DNA from: Fulvivirga maritima
GTDB taxonomy: Bacteria; Bacteroidota; Bacteroidia; Cytophagales; Cyclobacteriaceae
Reading direction: 5' to 3'
Length of the DNA stretch: 64,000 nucleotides
Assembly (NCBI RefSeq): GCF_021389955.1
Contig: NZ_CP089980.1
Span: 4,769,001-4,833,000, forward strand
In this document: positions 37,938-47,468 of the stretch, in pieces
How the letters are laid out: each line of letters begins with the position of its first letter
Numbering within the stretch: position 1 is the stretch's first letter
Notes under the pieces: model-generated
The model's input: only the letters and a program-made list of their open reading frames with translations
What the model was told of the DNA's origin: nothing
Database searches by the model: none
Made by a program: the position numbers and the translations under genes

Positions 37938-39809
37938 TTACTTGGTGGTATCTTCATATGCCTTAGTGGCTTTTTCAAGATCTACAGTGTTGTTAGAACG
38001 GTCAATATCTGCCATTCTTTGAGTACGATCAATCTCTATTTTTTTAATTTTTGAAGTGCTGCTATTTATCTTTAAAGTGTAAGTAGGGTAGGTCCATGGC
38101 CATGGCGACTCTGTAATGCGAGAAGCAGTTTTGTCTTCTACATCTTTTTCTCCTAACATAAGTCTAAGAGGTATGTAATATATCTCTGTAGAACCGTCTT
38201 CATACTCTACATATAGGTCAATAGGCATCATCATTTCGCCTACTTTTTCAAGGGTTACATAGGTAGCATCACCTTCGCCCACTACGCTTTTAATACCATA
38301 ATCTATTTGGTCAGTAGTGTATACAAATTTCTCTTGGTACCAGTCTAACTGTAAGCCTGATACTTTTTCAATTGTTCTAATGAAATCAGAAGAAGTAGGG
38401 TGTTTGAATCTCCAGTCATGGTAGTATCTCTTCATTCCTTTCATAAGCGTTTCCTGACCTACCACGTAGCTAAGCTGGTGTAAAAATACTGCGCCTTTAG
38501 CATATGAATTAATGCTGTAAGATCTGTTAGAGTGGTAGTGATCAGCATGAGTGGTAAGAGGCTCTTCTTTTCCACTTTCAGCCATCATAAAGTAAGCTCT
38601 GTATGAGTTAGAGTGCGGGTCAGCATCACTGTTAGGATCCATCAAATATTGCATAGTAACTGATGATGCGTAAGAAGTGAAGCCTTCGTCCATCCAAGGG
38701 TACAGGCTTTCGTTGGTAGCTAATAAACCTTGGTACCAGCTGTGCAGCATTTCATGAACGGCTGTTCCTAAAAGGCTGTTTAGGTTTCTGTCGCCTGATA
38801 TTAATGTAGCCATTGGGTACTCCATACCTCCATCACCACCGTGAATGAAAGAGTACTTTTCATAAGGATACTTGCCGAAGTTTTCACTTACAAATTGCAT
38901 AGCTTTTACCATGTATTCTGGTAATCTCTCCCAAGCATCTTTGTTCTCACTGTTTTCCTGATAGATAAAGTGAAGCACTGGACCATTAGGAACCTGAGCA
39001 GTAGTATGGGTATAGTCAGGATCTGCAGCCCATACAAAGTCATGCACTTTTTCTGCTTTGAAGTTCCAGGTAAGCGGTTTGTCAGAGGTTTTTACTTCTG
39101 TACCTTCTTTTTCATATCCATGACCAATTTTGTCTGGGTTTTGAAGATAGCCTGTAGCACCTATGGTGTAAGTAGGATCTATAGTGATTTTAACATCAAA
39201 ATCTCCCCACACGCCATGGAATTCACGGCCAATGTAAGGATCAGTGTGCCAGCCTAGCTCATCATACTCAGCCAGTTTAGGGTACCACTGACTCATAGAA
39301 TACCTGATGCCTTCTGAGCTGTCTCTACCTGAACGTCTTACCTGTAAAGGAACCTGAGCTTCAAATTCCATTTTGAAAGTGGCTTTTTCGCCAGGTAAAA
39401 TAGGTTTGTTAAGTCGCACAGAAAGAATAGTACCTTCTACTTTATAAGTTACGTCTTTACCGTTTTGCTTTAATGATTTAATATGCTGGTATCCTATCTC
39501 CTCATCAGAGAGCTTAGAGATACGATCACCCACTCTTCTATCAGGATCTTCTATGTTTAGCGAGCGAACATCCATCATACTGCCGGGTTGGAAGGCATTG
39601 AAGTAAAGATGATAAAATACTTTAGTGAGTGTATCTGGAGAGTTATTATAGTAGGTTAGTTTTTGATCTCCGGTAAACTGGTTGGTTTCAACATTCATGT
39701 CAATGTCCATCTCATATTCTACCCGCTGCTGCCAGTAGGTAGTAGAGGCCGATTGACTTTTGCCTATCAGAGGGATAAGCAAAAAGATTAATGTCAGTTT
39801 TTTATACAT
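37938..39809 (-). CDS. M1-family metallopeptidase (aminopeptidase N-like), secreted
   Basis: A 623-residue zinc peptidase with a signal peptide (cleavage near GKSQS), an N-terminal beta domain and the gluzincin motif H352-E353-M-L-H356 with Glu375 after 18 residues (WMDEGFTSY). It has a GGMEYP exopeptidase motif (HGGDGGMEYPMA). It should trim peptides in the periplasm or outside the cell. An in-frame extension to 39851 exists, but ATG 39809 (MYKKLTLIFLL) begins the signal peptide. Single gene with its own terminator. Confidence 0.94.
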   Translation of the reverse strand: MYKKLTLIFLLIPLIGKSQSASTTYWQQRVEYEMDIDMNVETNQFTGDQKLTYYNNSPDTLTKVFYHLYFNAFQPGSMMDVRSLNIEDPDRRVGDRISKLSDEEIGYQHIKSLKQNGKDVTYKVEGTILSVRLNKPILPGEKATFKMEFEAQVPLQVRRSGRDSSEGIRYSMSQWYPKLAEYDELGWHTDPYIGREFHGVWGDFDVKITIDPTYTIGATGYLQNPDKIGHGYEKEGTEVKTSDKPLTWNFKAEKVHDFVWAADPDYTHTTAQVPNGPVLHFIYQENSENKDAWERLPEYMVKAMQFVSENFGKYPYEKYSFIHGGDGGMEYPMATLISGDRNLNSLLGTAVHEMLHSWYQGLLATNESLYPWMDEGFTSYASSVTMQYLMDPNSDADPHSNSYRAYFMMAESGKEEPLTTHADHYHSNRSYSINSYAKGAVFLHQLSYVVGQETLMKGMKRYYHDWRFKHPTSSDFIRTIEKVSGLQLDWYQEKFVYTTDQIDYGIKSVVGEGDATYVTLEKVGEMMMPIDLYVEYEDGSTEIYYIPLRLMLGEKDVEDKTASRITESPWPWTYPTYTLKINSSTSKIKKIEIDRTQRMADIDRSNNTVDLEKATKAYEDTTK

Positions 39810-39900
39810 GTGCATATAATCTGTTATTTGATTTAAGTTTCTAATTACCAAAGTAAACGATTGTGATGATTATTCAAATCAGAATTATAAGGGCGGTTGG

Positions 39901-40098
39901 TTATTCCAGCTCTTCTAATGTTTCTGATAGGTTTTCTTCTGTCGTTTTTAGTTTGCCTTTACATTCTTTTATAAGGCTGGCGGCGCGTTTCACTAACTCA
40001 GCCAGCTCGTCAACATCAGGCTCACCATTTTCAATTTTATCTACTATAGACTCTATTTCTTCTACAGCACTTTTATAACTAAGCTTTTTCTTCGCCAT
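39901..40098 (-). CDS. xseB: Exodeoxyribonuclease VII small subunit
   Basis: A 65-residue, all-helical protein with the family pattern (YKSAVEEIESIVDKIENGE, then a predicted coiled coil rich in Glu/Lys). It binds XseA to form the single-strand exonuclease VII. It overlaps the end of xseA by 20 bases, as in other bacteria. Confidence 0.93.
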   Translation of the reverse strand: MAKKKLSYKSAVEEIESIVDKIENGEPDVDELAELVKRAASLIKECKGKLKTTEENLSETLEELE

Positions 40099-41332
40099 TT
40101 TTCTTTTTACTTGATTCTACTGTACTTGTAATAATATGATCACTACTTTCTGAAACAATAACATCACCCTTTTTCAAGGTTGTATTTTTAATGAGTTTGC
40201 CATTAACGGTAGTAATGGTGTAGCCCCGCTTGAGTACATGCTGAGGATCCAGAAATTTCATGGTATTGTCAGCGAGGTCTAGCTTCTTATGTTGTTGATG
40301 AAAATAGCTTTTTGTGGCTGATTTCACCTTATAAAGAAGGTTGTTCAGCGAATAGTTAGAAGAGGCTATTTTCTCTTTACTAATAGCCTTGACCTGGTAG
40401 CCCAGGCTGCTCAGTCGTTGGGTTTCCAGATTTATCTTTTGGTTTACAGAATGATACAATCTGGAAAAGTATTCATCTAACTGATCTTCAAAAGCCATAA
40501 GGCCGCTAATGAGAAATTCGGCCACTGCTGTAGGTGTTTTTAAGCGGCTATGAGCTACTAAGTCAGCAATGGTTTCATCTCTTTCATGACCGATACCCGT
40601 GAGTACAGGGATGGGGTACTGAGCTATATGTGCAGCCAGTTCATAGTCATCAAAGCAATCCAGGTCTACCTGGCTACCGCCCCCTCTGATGATGATGAGC
40701 ACATCATAGTTTTCTATCTGGTCATGGGCCTGCATCATAGCATTAATAATGGAAGGAGCCGCTTTATCTCCTTGCATGATCGCTTTATAGAGTTTGATGT
40801 TAAATTTATAGCCCCTGGAGTTTTTCTCTATCTGGTCCATAAAGTCTCCAAAACCAGCGGCAGTAGGGGAGCTGATAATGGCTATTCGCTGTGGCACTGG
40901 CGGTAGCGTATGGCTTCTGTTCATGTCAAAAACGCCATCAGCCACCAAACGATCTATAATTTCTTTTCTTCGGCGTGCCCTTTCTCCCAAAGTGAAGTTA
41001 GCATCGATGTCTTTGATATTAACACTAAGGCCATATAGTTCATGAAACTGAACCGTTAAATTACAGAGTATTTTCAGGCCGGGTTGTAGTGCCTGGCCAG
41101 TCATGCCCTCAAACCAGGTGGAGAGGTTGCGGTAGGTGTATGACCAGATGGTGCCGCGAATTTTGGCCGTAACCCGTTCGTTTTCTTTATCTACCAATTC
41201 CAGGTAGCAGTGCCCGCTCTGGTTAGTGCGCATTTCCCCGATTTCGGCCACCACCCAGTAAGAAGGCTCTAGCTGGGAGTCTAAGGTGGTCTTTATCAGG
41301 TTATTTAATTCTTGTAGTGATAGGTGCTCCAT
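40079..41332 (-). CDS. xseA: Exodeoxyribonuclease VII large subunit
   Basis: A 417-residue nuclease subunit: N-terminal OB fold (YWVVAEIGEMRTNQSGHCYLEL) and catalytic domain with RIAIISSPTAAGFGDF, IIIRGGGSQVDLDCFDDYELA and GIGHERDETIADLVAHSRLKTPTA, all hallmark segments. It degrades single-stranded DNA to oligonucleotides. ATG 41332 (MEHLSLQELN) is preferred over an in-frame start 12 bases upstream. Linked to xseB by overlap. Confidence 0.96.
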   Translation of the reverse strand: MEHLSLQELNNLIKTTLDSQLEPSYWVVAEIGEMRTNQSGHCYLELVDKENERVTAKIRGTIWSYTYRNLSTWFEGMTGQALQPGLKILCNLTVQFHELYGLSVNIKDIDANFTLGERARRRKEIIDRLVADGVFDMNRSHTLPPVPQRIAIISSPTAAGFGDFMDQIEKNSRGYKFNIKLYKAIMQGDKAAPSIINAMMQAHDQIENYDVLIIIRGGGSQVDLDCFDDYELAAHIAQYPIPVLTGIGHERDETIADLVAHSRLKTPTAVAEFLISGLMAFEDQLDEYFSRLYHSVNQKINLETQRLSSLGYQVKAISKEKIASSNYSLNNLLYKVKSATKSYFHQQHKKLDLADNTMKFLDPQHVLKRGYTITTVNGKLIKNTTLKKGDVIVSESSDHIITSTVESSKKKNGEEKA

Positions 41333-41420
41333 AAAAAGGAGCACAAAATTATTTAATAATTATCAACATCTATAAGCTTTCATCAATAATGATGAACATA
41401 ATCATGGTAAAAAGCTCTGA

Positions 41421-42341
41421 TTATATCTCTCTGAGGCTTTCTATGATACCGGCATTTTTGCCTTTGTACCTTACCACAAGCAGCGGTTGATTCATTTTTT
41501 CATTAACCATTTGCTCTGCCAGGCTACCTAAAAACAGGGCAGCAGCAGCGGTTCTTCCTTTTGCGCCTATTATTACAAATCCTACCTTTTCAGAATCAGC
41601 CAAATCATAAATATCACTGGCCAGGTTATCATTAGTATCTAATGCGTACTCATCACGAACCGTAAGGCCTCTTTTATCTATTTTTTTAATGAATTTCTGG
41701 AAGTTATCCTGAGCATTCTTTTTCATTATCTCACCAAACTCCTCAAAAGTTTTGCCTGTATAATGATAGCCGGCAGGTACAGCATAAACGTTCTGGCAAA
41801 TGATTTCACTAGGCACACCAGTTCTAATAGCGAAGTCAATGGTTTGATCGACCGCTAGCTTGGCATAGTTAGAAAAGTCAATAGGCACTAAAAGCTTATC
41901 TACATTAGGAACGGCATTATCCGGTACTATAAGCAGGTTGCAGTTAGCTCTTCTGGCCAGCCTTAGGGTAGTAACTCCCGTAGTCTCGTGAGATTTTTTC
42001 TGCCCTACAATAATCAGGTCTGTCTGACTCTTATGAGCAATTTCCAGAATAGCTGGGGCTTGCCCTTTTTTAACCTGGAAGATGATTTTAACTTTTTTCT
42101 CAGCGTGGAAGTGTTCCTTTACCACCGCTTTCATCTTCTCTTTTCTGTCTTTAAGGGCATTTTCTTCCAGATCAGGAAATTCCTTGCGTACGCTGGAAGG
42201 GATGTTAAGACGCTTAACCATATTCACAAAAGTGATCTTCTCGGCAGAAGTATGATCAGCCATGAAAGATGCAAACCTTACAAGTGTTGCATCCATTTCA
42301 CTGGTATCTAGCCCTACAAGTACATTTTTAAATGGTTCCAT
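41421..42341 (-). CDS. Universal stress protein with two Usp domains
   Basis: A 306-residue cytosolic protein made of tandem Usp folds. The second domain keeps the ATP-binding loop G-x2-G-x9-G-S (GAKGRTAAAALFLGS); the first has a weaker version (GQKKSHETTGVTT). Usp proteins respond to stress or energy state. Single gene; no linked partner. Confidence 0.9.
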   Translation of the reverse strand: MEPFKNVLVGLDTSEMDATLVRFASFMADHTSAEKITFVNMVKRLNIPSSVRKEFPDLEENALKDRKEKMKAVVKEHFHAEKKVKIIFQVKKGQAPAILEIAHKSQTDLIIVGQKKSHETTGVTTLRLARRANCNLLIVPDNAVPNVDKLLVPIDFSNYAKLAVDQTIDFAIRTGVPSEIICQNVYAVPAGYHYTGKTFEEFGEIMKKNAQDNFQKFIKKIDKRGLTVRDEYALDTNDNLASDIYDLADSEKVGFVIIGAKGRTAAAALFLGSLAEQMVNEKMNQPLLVVRYKGKNAGIIESLREI

Positions 42342-42412
42342 AAATTAATATATGTTTTGACCCATGCAAAATTATCTAATTGCAATCATTTAGAAACTTA
42401 AATAAAACTTAA

Positions 42413-43495
42413 TTATTTGAAATTTCTAACTAATTCGTCCGCAATTAGTTCTACGCTTTCTTTTGAATGGGTAGGAAAATTAGCAATTCTTATATGTTCT
42501 TTTTTAAATTTACCATAACCACTGCCTAACACTATTCCTTTTTGATTCAATAAGTTAATCACTTCACTGCTGTCGCATTTGGTTTCTGCTACCAGCGTGG
42601 TTTTAGATCGGTATTTTTCTTCTTTTATGAAAGGGCTTAGCTGGCTGCACTCTTCAAATGCCTGATACAGCACCGCCGCTTTATATTCAGTCTCTCTTCT
42701 TATTTGCTCTATGCCTTTGGTAAGCATGTCACCGGCTACTTTGCCTAGCAGGTAAATTCCTAAAACGTTAGGTGTTTCAGAAGTTTGATTTTTAACGGAC
42801 TTCTCTAGCATGGAAGGTAGGCTGTGGTAAGAACCAATGATTTTATTCTCATTCATTTTCTCTTCAGCCTTAGCTATACATTTTTCATTCACAATCCATA
42901 CGCCAAGACCAGCAGGCAGACCGAAGCATTTTTGCACTGAAAAATAGGCGGTATCTACTAAGCTATAGTCAACTGGTATATACGGAGCAGAAGAAACTAC
43001 GTCTAGCGCTATGATTTGCTTTTCAAAAGCACTTCTGATCTGTTTGATGTCATCAAGGGGTTGAGCAGCTCCGGTGCTGGTCTCATTTTGGGTCATAGCT
43101 ATTAGCTCAGTGCTTTCTGGTATGAGCACTTCTTCAGGCTTTACTACCTGCCCTTCGTCTACCTTTTTAGCTAAAGCATTAATTTGGTAGTTCTCAGCTA
43201 TCTCATGAAAACGACTGGAAAATGATCCGTTTACAAAGTGAAAAGACTCCTTAGAAACGAGGTTCTGGATAGTCCTTTCCCATATTTCAGTGGCTGATCC
43301 GGTAAACAGCACATGGTATCCTTCTGGCAGCTGTAGCAGCTGTTTAATATTTTCTACTGCAGCCTGGTGTATGCTTTCATACGCCTTGCTTCTGTGTGAT
43401 AGGGAGGGAACGCTTTCATTCAAAGCATTTTTAATATGTTCTTCAGCGGTGAAGTATAGCTGAGAAGGTCCCGGAGTGAAATATATTTTTTTCAT
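42413..43495 (-). CDS. Class V PLP-dependent aminotransferase (SerC-like)
   Basis: A 360-residue fold-type I enzyme. The opening IYFTPGPSQLY and the PLP-lysine segment YFSVQKCFGLPAGLGVWI resemble phosphoserine aminotransferase and its relatives; MTQNETSTGAAQ holds substrate-binding residues. It could make phosphoserine from 3-phosphohydroxypyruvate, but the similarity does not exclude another alanine/serine transaminase. The neighbouring genes do not help. Confidence 0.8.
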   Translation of the reverse strand: MKKIYFTPGPSQLYFTAEEHIKNALNESVPSLSHRSKAYESIHQAAVENIKQLLQLPEGYHVLFTGSATEIWERTIQNLVSKESFHFVNGSFSSRFHEIAENYQINALAKKVDEGQVVKPEEVLIPESTELIAMTQNETSTGAAQPLDDIKQIRSAFEKQIIALDVVSSAPYIPVDYSLVDTAYFSVQKCFGLPAGLGVWIVNEKCIAKAEEKMNENKIIGSYHSLPSMLEKSVKNQTSETPNVLGIYLLGKVAGDMLTKGIEQIRRETEYKAAVLYQAFEECSQLSPFIKEEKYRSKTTLVAETKCDSSEVINLLNQKGIVLGSGYGKFKKEHIRIANFPTHSKESVELIADELVRNFK

Positions 43496-43645
43496 TTTTT
43501 AACGCGCATTTAGGTTGCTGCCAAAATTAATTAACATAATTCATATTGAAATAATATAGATCACATTAATCGTAATAGTATCGTAATCAGCTAGTGAAGA
43601 TGGAGTAATGTTTGGATTTTAGATTTGTATTGTATGGGTTTAAAC

Positions 43646-43690
43646 AAAGATACCCTGTTGTTTAGGTTGAATATCTTCAGGGTATCTTTT
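43646..43690 (+). terminator. Terminator-like hairpin in the leader of the phosphoesterase operon
   Basis: A perfect 12-bp stem AAAGATACCCTG / CAGGGTATCTTT with a 20-base loop, followed by T-rich TTACTAAATTTTT, 12 bases before ATG 43703. A TAGATTTG (43620-43627) immediately upstream matches the -7 element. There is no plus-strand gene upstream to end here, so it may be an attenuator or the end of a short leader RNA. Confidence 0.55.
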
Positions 43691-43702
43691 TACTAAATTT
43701 TT

Positions 43703-44560
43703 ATGAAAGAGATATCTAAACGCCCCGTAGATGTAGTAGTGATCTCAGATGTTCATTTGGGAACTTATGGTTGTCATGCAGAGGATCTGCTGCGCTATCT
43801 TAAAACTATAAAGCCCAAAAAGCTGATCCTTAATGGTGATATTATAGACATATGGCAGTTTAGTAAGCGCTATTGGCCTAGCTCGCATATGCAAATAGTA
43901 AAGCACATTACCGGCTTGCTTAGCAAAGGAACGGAAGTAGTGTACGTCACTGGTAATCATGATGAGATGCTCCGCAAGTTTGTAGGCTTTAAGCTAGGTA
44001 AGTTTAAAATTGTGAATAAGATAGTGCTGCGGCAAGGAGGGAAAAGAACCTGGATTTTTCATGGAGATGTTTTTGACATTACCATGCAGCATTCTAAATG
44101 GCTCGCTAAGCTTGGAGCAGTAGGATATGACTCTCTTATTCTGTTGAACACATTGGTAAATTTCATTTCTAAAAGTCTTGGAAAAGGCAAGATATCTCTG
44201 AGCAAGAGGATAAAAGATAGTGTAAAAAGTGCAGTGAAATTTATTGATGATTTTGAAGGTACAGCCGCAGATATAGCCATCAGTAATCAATATGACTATG
44301 TGATTTGCGGCCATATTCATCACCCACAAATGCGAGAGGTAATAACCGACAAGGGAGCTGTAACTTATTTGAATTCAGGAGACTGGGTGGAGAATTTTAC
44401 GGCCCTGGAGTATAATGATCATCAATGGAGCCTTTATCAGTTTTTAGATGATGCTGTAGCCCGCGCAGTGGTGCTCAATAAGAAGGAGCGCAAAAAGGAA
44501 CTCAATAACAATGACATATTTCAGACTATGGTCACCGAATTTTTAACAGTAAAAGTATGA
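43703..44560 (+). CDS. UDP-2,3-diacylglucosamine diphosphatase-like metallophosphoesterase
   Basis: A 285-residue calcineurin-like phosphoesterase with metal motifs in order: ISDVHLG, NGDIIDIW, GNHDE, FHGDVFD and CGHIHHP. These resemble LpxH-type hydrolases of lipid A synthesis. The C-terminal tail is lysine-rich. It is the first gene of an apparent three-gene unit; its stop overlaps the glycosyltransferase start (ATGA). Confidence 0.87.
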   Translation: MKEISKRPVDVVVISDVHLGTYGCHAEDLLRYLKTIKPKKLILNGDIIDIWQFSKRYWPSSHMQIVKHITGLLSKGTEVVYVTGNHDEMLRKFVGFKLGKFKIVNKIVLRQGGKRTWIFHGDVFDITMQHSKWLAKLGAVGYDSLILLNTLVNFISKSLGKGKISLSKRIKDSVKSAVKFIDDFEGTAADIAISNQYDYVICGHIHHPQMREVITDKGAVTYLNSGDWVENFTALEYNDHQWSLYQFLDDAVARAVVLNKKERKKELNNNDIFQTMVTEFLTVKV

Positions 44561-45555
44561 AGATTCTATATGCAATACAGGGCACCGGAAATGGTCATAT
44601 TAGCCGGGCTATGGATGTAGGGCCAGCCTTAGAAAAACATGGTGAAGTAGACTATCTGGTTAGTGGAGCTCAAGTAGAAATTAATCTTTCTCAAGAACTC
44701 AAATACAGGTCGCCGGGCATGAGCTTTTACTTTGGTAAACGTGGGGGCATCAACCTGAGTAAGACTTTTATGAAGAACTCAAGCATTCGATTTTATAAAG
44801 AAATCAATGATTTTCCTATAGATCAATATGATTTGGTAGTGAATGACTTTGAGCCTATCACGGCTTGGGCTGCTCGTAAGCGAGGCCGCAGAACGGTGGG
44901 ACTCAGTCATCAGGGAGCATTGCTGTCAGACAAATGCCCCAAGCCAGTGTCAAGAGACATAGTAGGCAAGATGATATTGAAAAATTATGCTCCGGTTTCT
45001 CATAACTATGGTTTTCATTTCGATGCTTTTGATGCCGATATCTATACACCCGTAGTAAGAAGTTGCATTAGGAATGTAAAGCCAACAAACAAAGGCCATT
45101 ATACAGTCTATTTGCCAGCCTATTCTGATGAAAAAATCATAAAAGTGCTTTCTAAGGTGAAAGGCATACAATGGCAGGTGTTTTCTAAACATTCATCAAA
45201 AGCCTACCAGCAAGGGAATATCAGCATTATGCCCATTAATAATGAGCAGTTTATCAATAGCATCACTTCATCTACAGGTGTGCTGTGCGGAGCTGGTTTT
45301 GAAACTCCGGCAGAGACCTTGTTTCTGGGTAAAAAGCTAATGGTAATACCCATGGAAGGGCAATACGAGCAACATTGTAATGCTGCCGCTTTAAAAGAAC
45401 TTGGCATACCGGTAATGAAAAAACTAAAAGCGAAAAAAGTGCATAAAATAGAAGAGTGGGTGCAGTCTGGCGTGGTGTTACAAATGGATTATCCGGATGA
45501 GACGGAGGGAATAGTGAAGAGAATAATAGAAAAAGAAACGGGGTATGACAGATAA
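44557..45555 (+). CDS. GT-B-fold glycosyltransferase
   Basis: A 332-residue enzyme with the N-terminal GTGNGHISRA motif and a C-terminal donor site (GVLCGAGFETPAETLFLGKKLM, then GQYEQHCNAAAL), typical of GT28/MGDG-synthase-like transferases. It probably adds a sugar to a lipid at the inner membrane face. It overlaps the phosphoesterase by 4 bases and the response regulator by 11 bases, so translational coupling is likely. Acceptor unknown. Confidence 0.85.
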   Translation: MKILYAIQGTGNGHISRAMDVGPALEKHGEVDYLVSGAQVEINLSQELKYRSPGMSFYFGKRGGINLSKTFMKNSSIRFYKEINDFPIDQYDLVVNDFEPITAWAARKRGRRTVGLSHQGALLSDKCPKPVSRDIVGKMILKNYAPVSHNYGFHFDAFDADIYTPVVRSCIRNVKPTNKGHYTVYLPAYSDEKIIKVLSKVKGIQWQVFSKHSSKAYQQGNISIMPINNEQFINSITSSTGVLCGAGFETPAETLFLGKKLMVIPMEGQYEQHCNAAALKELGIPVMKKLKAKKVHKIEEWVQSGVVLQMDYPDETEGIVKRIIEKETGYDR

Positions 45556-46234
45556 AAGCCAACACAAGATATTACTTGTGGATGATGATAAAGATATTCT
45601 TGACTTATTAAAGTACAACTTGCAAAAAGAAGGGTATGAAGTAGAAGTGGAGAAAAAAAGCACTAAATCAATAGAAACAGCTACCAAATTTCATCCTGAT
45701 TTAATAGTGCTGGATATTATGATGCCTAAAGTCAATGGTATTGAAATATGCCGCCAGTTAAGAGAAATTCCCGATTTTAAAAGCACCTATATTTTCTTTC
45801 TTACGGCCAAAGGCGATAAAATACTTCAGACCCAGGCCCTGGATACGGGCGGAGATGATTATATAGAAAAAATAACCGGTCTTAGGGCATTGACGCATAA
45901 AATAAGTACTGTACTTAAAAATAACCTGGTAATAAGAAAGAGCATCAAAGAAATTACTTATGGAGATTTTAGAATAGAAAGGGCCTCTAATAAAGTGTAT
46001 TTTAATAATAAAGTAGTAGAGTTGCCTCGTTATGAGTTTGAGTTACTATACTTTTTTGCTCAAAATCCTCACAAAGCAATCACTCAAGACAGTTTGTTGA
46101 ATAATATCTGGGGTTCTGATATATACATTTTCTCTAAGTCGGTAGATACTTATATCTCTAGCATTGCTAAAAAACTGGGTAAAAAGTTTATCGCTAAAGT
46201 GAGTGAAAATCAGTATAAATTTGAGCTTAGCTAA
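45545..46234 (+). CDS. OmpR/PhoB-family response regulator (orphan)
   Basis: A 229-residue regulator with a receiver domain (acidic D13-D14-D15, phospho-acceptor Asp57 in IVLDIMMP, FLTAKGD, Lys in DDYIEKI rather than the usual TKPF) and a C-terminal winged helix (about 135-228; PRYEFELLYFFAQNP, DTYISSIAKKLG). No kinase gene is adjacent. It is in one run with the phosphoesterase and glycosyltransferase, and its end overlaps the convergent GT2 gene by 8 bases. Confidence 0.93.
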   Translation: MTDKSQHKILLVDDDKDILDLLKYNLQKEGYEVEVEKKSTKSIETATKFHPDLIVLDIMMPKVNGIEICRQLREIPDFKSTYIFFLTAKGDKILQTQALDTGGDDYIEKITGLRALTHKISTVLKNNLVIRKSIKEITYGDFRIERASNKVYFNNKVVELPRYEFELLYFFAQNPHKAITQDSLLNNIWGSDIYIFSKSVDTYISSIAKKLGKKFIAKVSENQYKFELS

Positions 46235-47468
46235 AGGCGCTATCATGTTTCCTGTATTGCAAAAGGAGGTCTTTACTATTGTCGGCTGGCTCCAGGCCTT
46301 GCATGCTTAATAGCTTTTTAGCTGCTTCCCGTATCGGTATGTTTGAGTGGTAATGATCTCTGGCAAAATGCACGTATTTTAATACCATAAAGCCATCAAA
46401 CCACTGATAAAACTGTTTTAGAAAGGTCTCATCAGAAGCGGCATTTTTGTTTATTCTAGCTAGATTTTTAGTAAATTCTTTTTCATACAAAAATGCCTTG
46501 ATAGAGGCAGGAAATGACTCAATAATAGCCTCAATATTGCTATTGTTAAAAAAGCCGGGAACATGATATATGAAGCCTTTTAACTCCTCGAAAATCTGAG
46601 GATGATAGGTATCCAGATTTTTGCTTTTTAGCCACTCATTTACCGCCTTACCGGTGCCAAAGGGCACTCGGTCAGATTTCCTGGGTGAGGGAATGACCTT
46701 AGTATTGTTGATCTCTCCAAATTGCCCTAGTGGAATGATTTTATGAAGAAAATAAAAGTCTTCTCCTGCTTTTCTTTTGTTCATTCCGCCTTGCTTTTGG
46801 TAGGCATTACTTCTTACAGCCATGCTGGAGCCAATGGTTTCATAGGCATACGGAAAACCAGCATATCTTAGTCCATTGACATAATATCGAAGAAAGAGCT
46901 CATAGTCAATAATGGCTTCATAGATCTCATCCGGGTAGTATCCCTCGAGTGGATGTTCGAAATAGATAGATGCTCCAGGACATTTCGGGTGATCTTGGAA
47001 ATAAGCTATTACGCTTTGTAAATAGTTGCTGTCACAGCGGCTATCTGCGTCATAGCATATGATTATTCCATCGGGCTTGCTGATGCTTTCAAAGCGCCTG
47101 ACAGCCTCATCCATGGCTATTTTACGAGCCAAACCTACGCCAGCATGCTTAGGCTTTAAATCATTAATATAGAGTGGAAATACTTTAAAAGCAGGCTCTG
47201 AATGAGTTTTTGCCCATAACAGAGCCTCTTCAAAGGCTTTGGTATTTATTGATGTAATGTCGTTAGTAGCATTGTTGGCTTCGTTAATTAAGATAATCAC
47301 CTCAATGCTCAAACCTTCACGCTCACAGTTTTTTAATGATTCCAGGCTTTCAATAAGATTTTCTTCCTTGAAGCAGGGTATGGTTACTATAGCATCTAAT
47401 TCTGCAGCAACCGGTTCATTAATAAGTGTTTCAGGATATGCGTAGCGCGATAAATACAGGTTCTTCAT
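46227..47468 (-). CDS. Family 2 glycosyltransferase
   Basis: A 413-residue GT-A-fold protein: nucleotide-sugar start VTIPCFKEENLIESL, metal motif in IICYDADSRCDSNYL, and an AGEDFYFLHKI segment near the active site. No membrane helix is obvious. The frame opens at 47495, but ATG 47468 overlaps the pdxH stop as ATGA and is chosen. Likely cotranscribed with pdxH. Donor and acceptor are unknown, but the nearby genes suggest envelope polysaccharide or glycolipid. Confidence 0.85.
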   Translation of the reverse strand: MKNLYLSRYAYPETLINEPVAAELDAIVTIPCFKEENLIESLESLKNCEREGLSIEVIILINEANNATNDITSINTKAFEEALLWAKTHSEPAFKVFPLYINDLKPKHAGVGLARKIAMDEAVRRFESISKPDGIIICYDADSRCDSNYLQSVIAYFQDHPKCPGASIYFEHPLEGYYPDEIYEAIIDYELFLRYYVNGLRYAGFPYAYETIGSSMAVRSNAYQKQGGMNKRKAGEDFYFLHKIIPLGQFGEINNTKVIPSPRKSDRVPFGTGKAVNEWLKSKNLDTYHPQIFEELKGFIYHVPGFFNNSNIEAIIESFPASIKAFLYEKEFTKNLARINKNAASDETFLKQFYQWFDGFMVLKYVHFARDHYHSNIPIREAAKKLLSMQGLEPADNSKDLLLQYRKHDSAFS

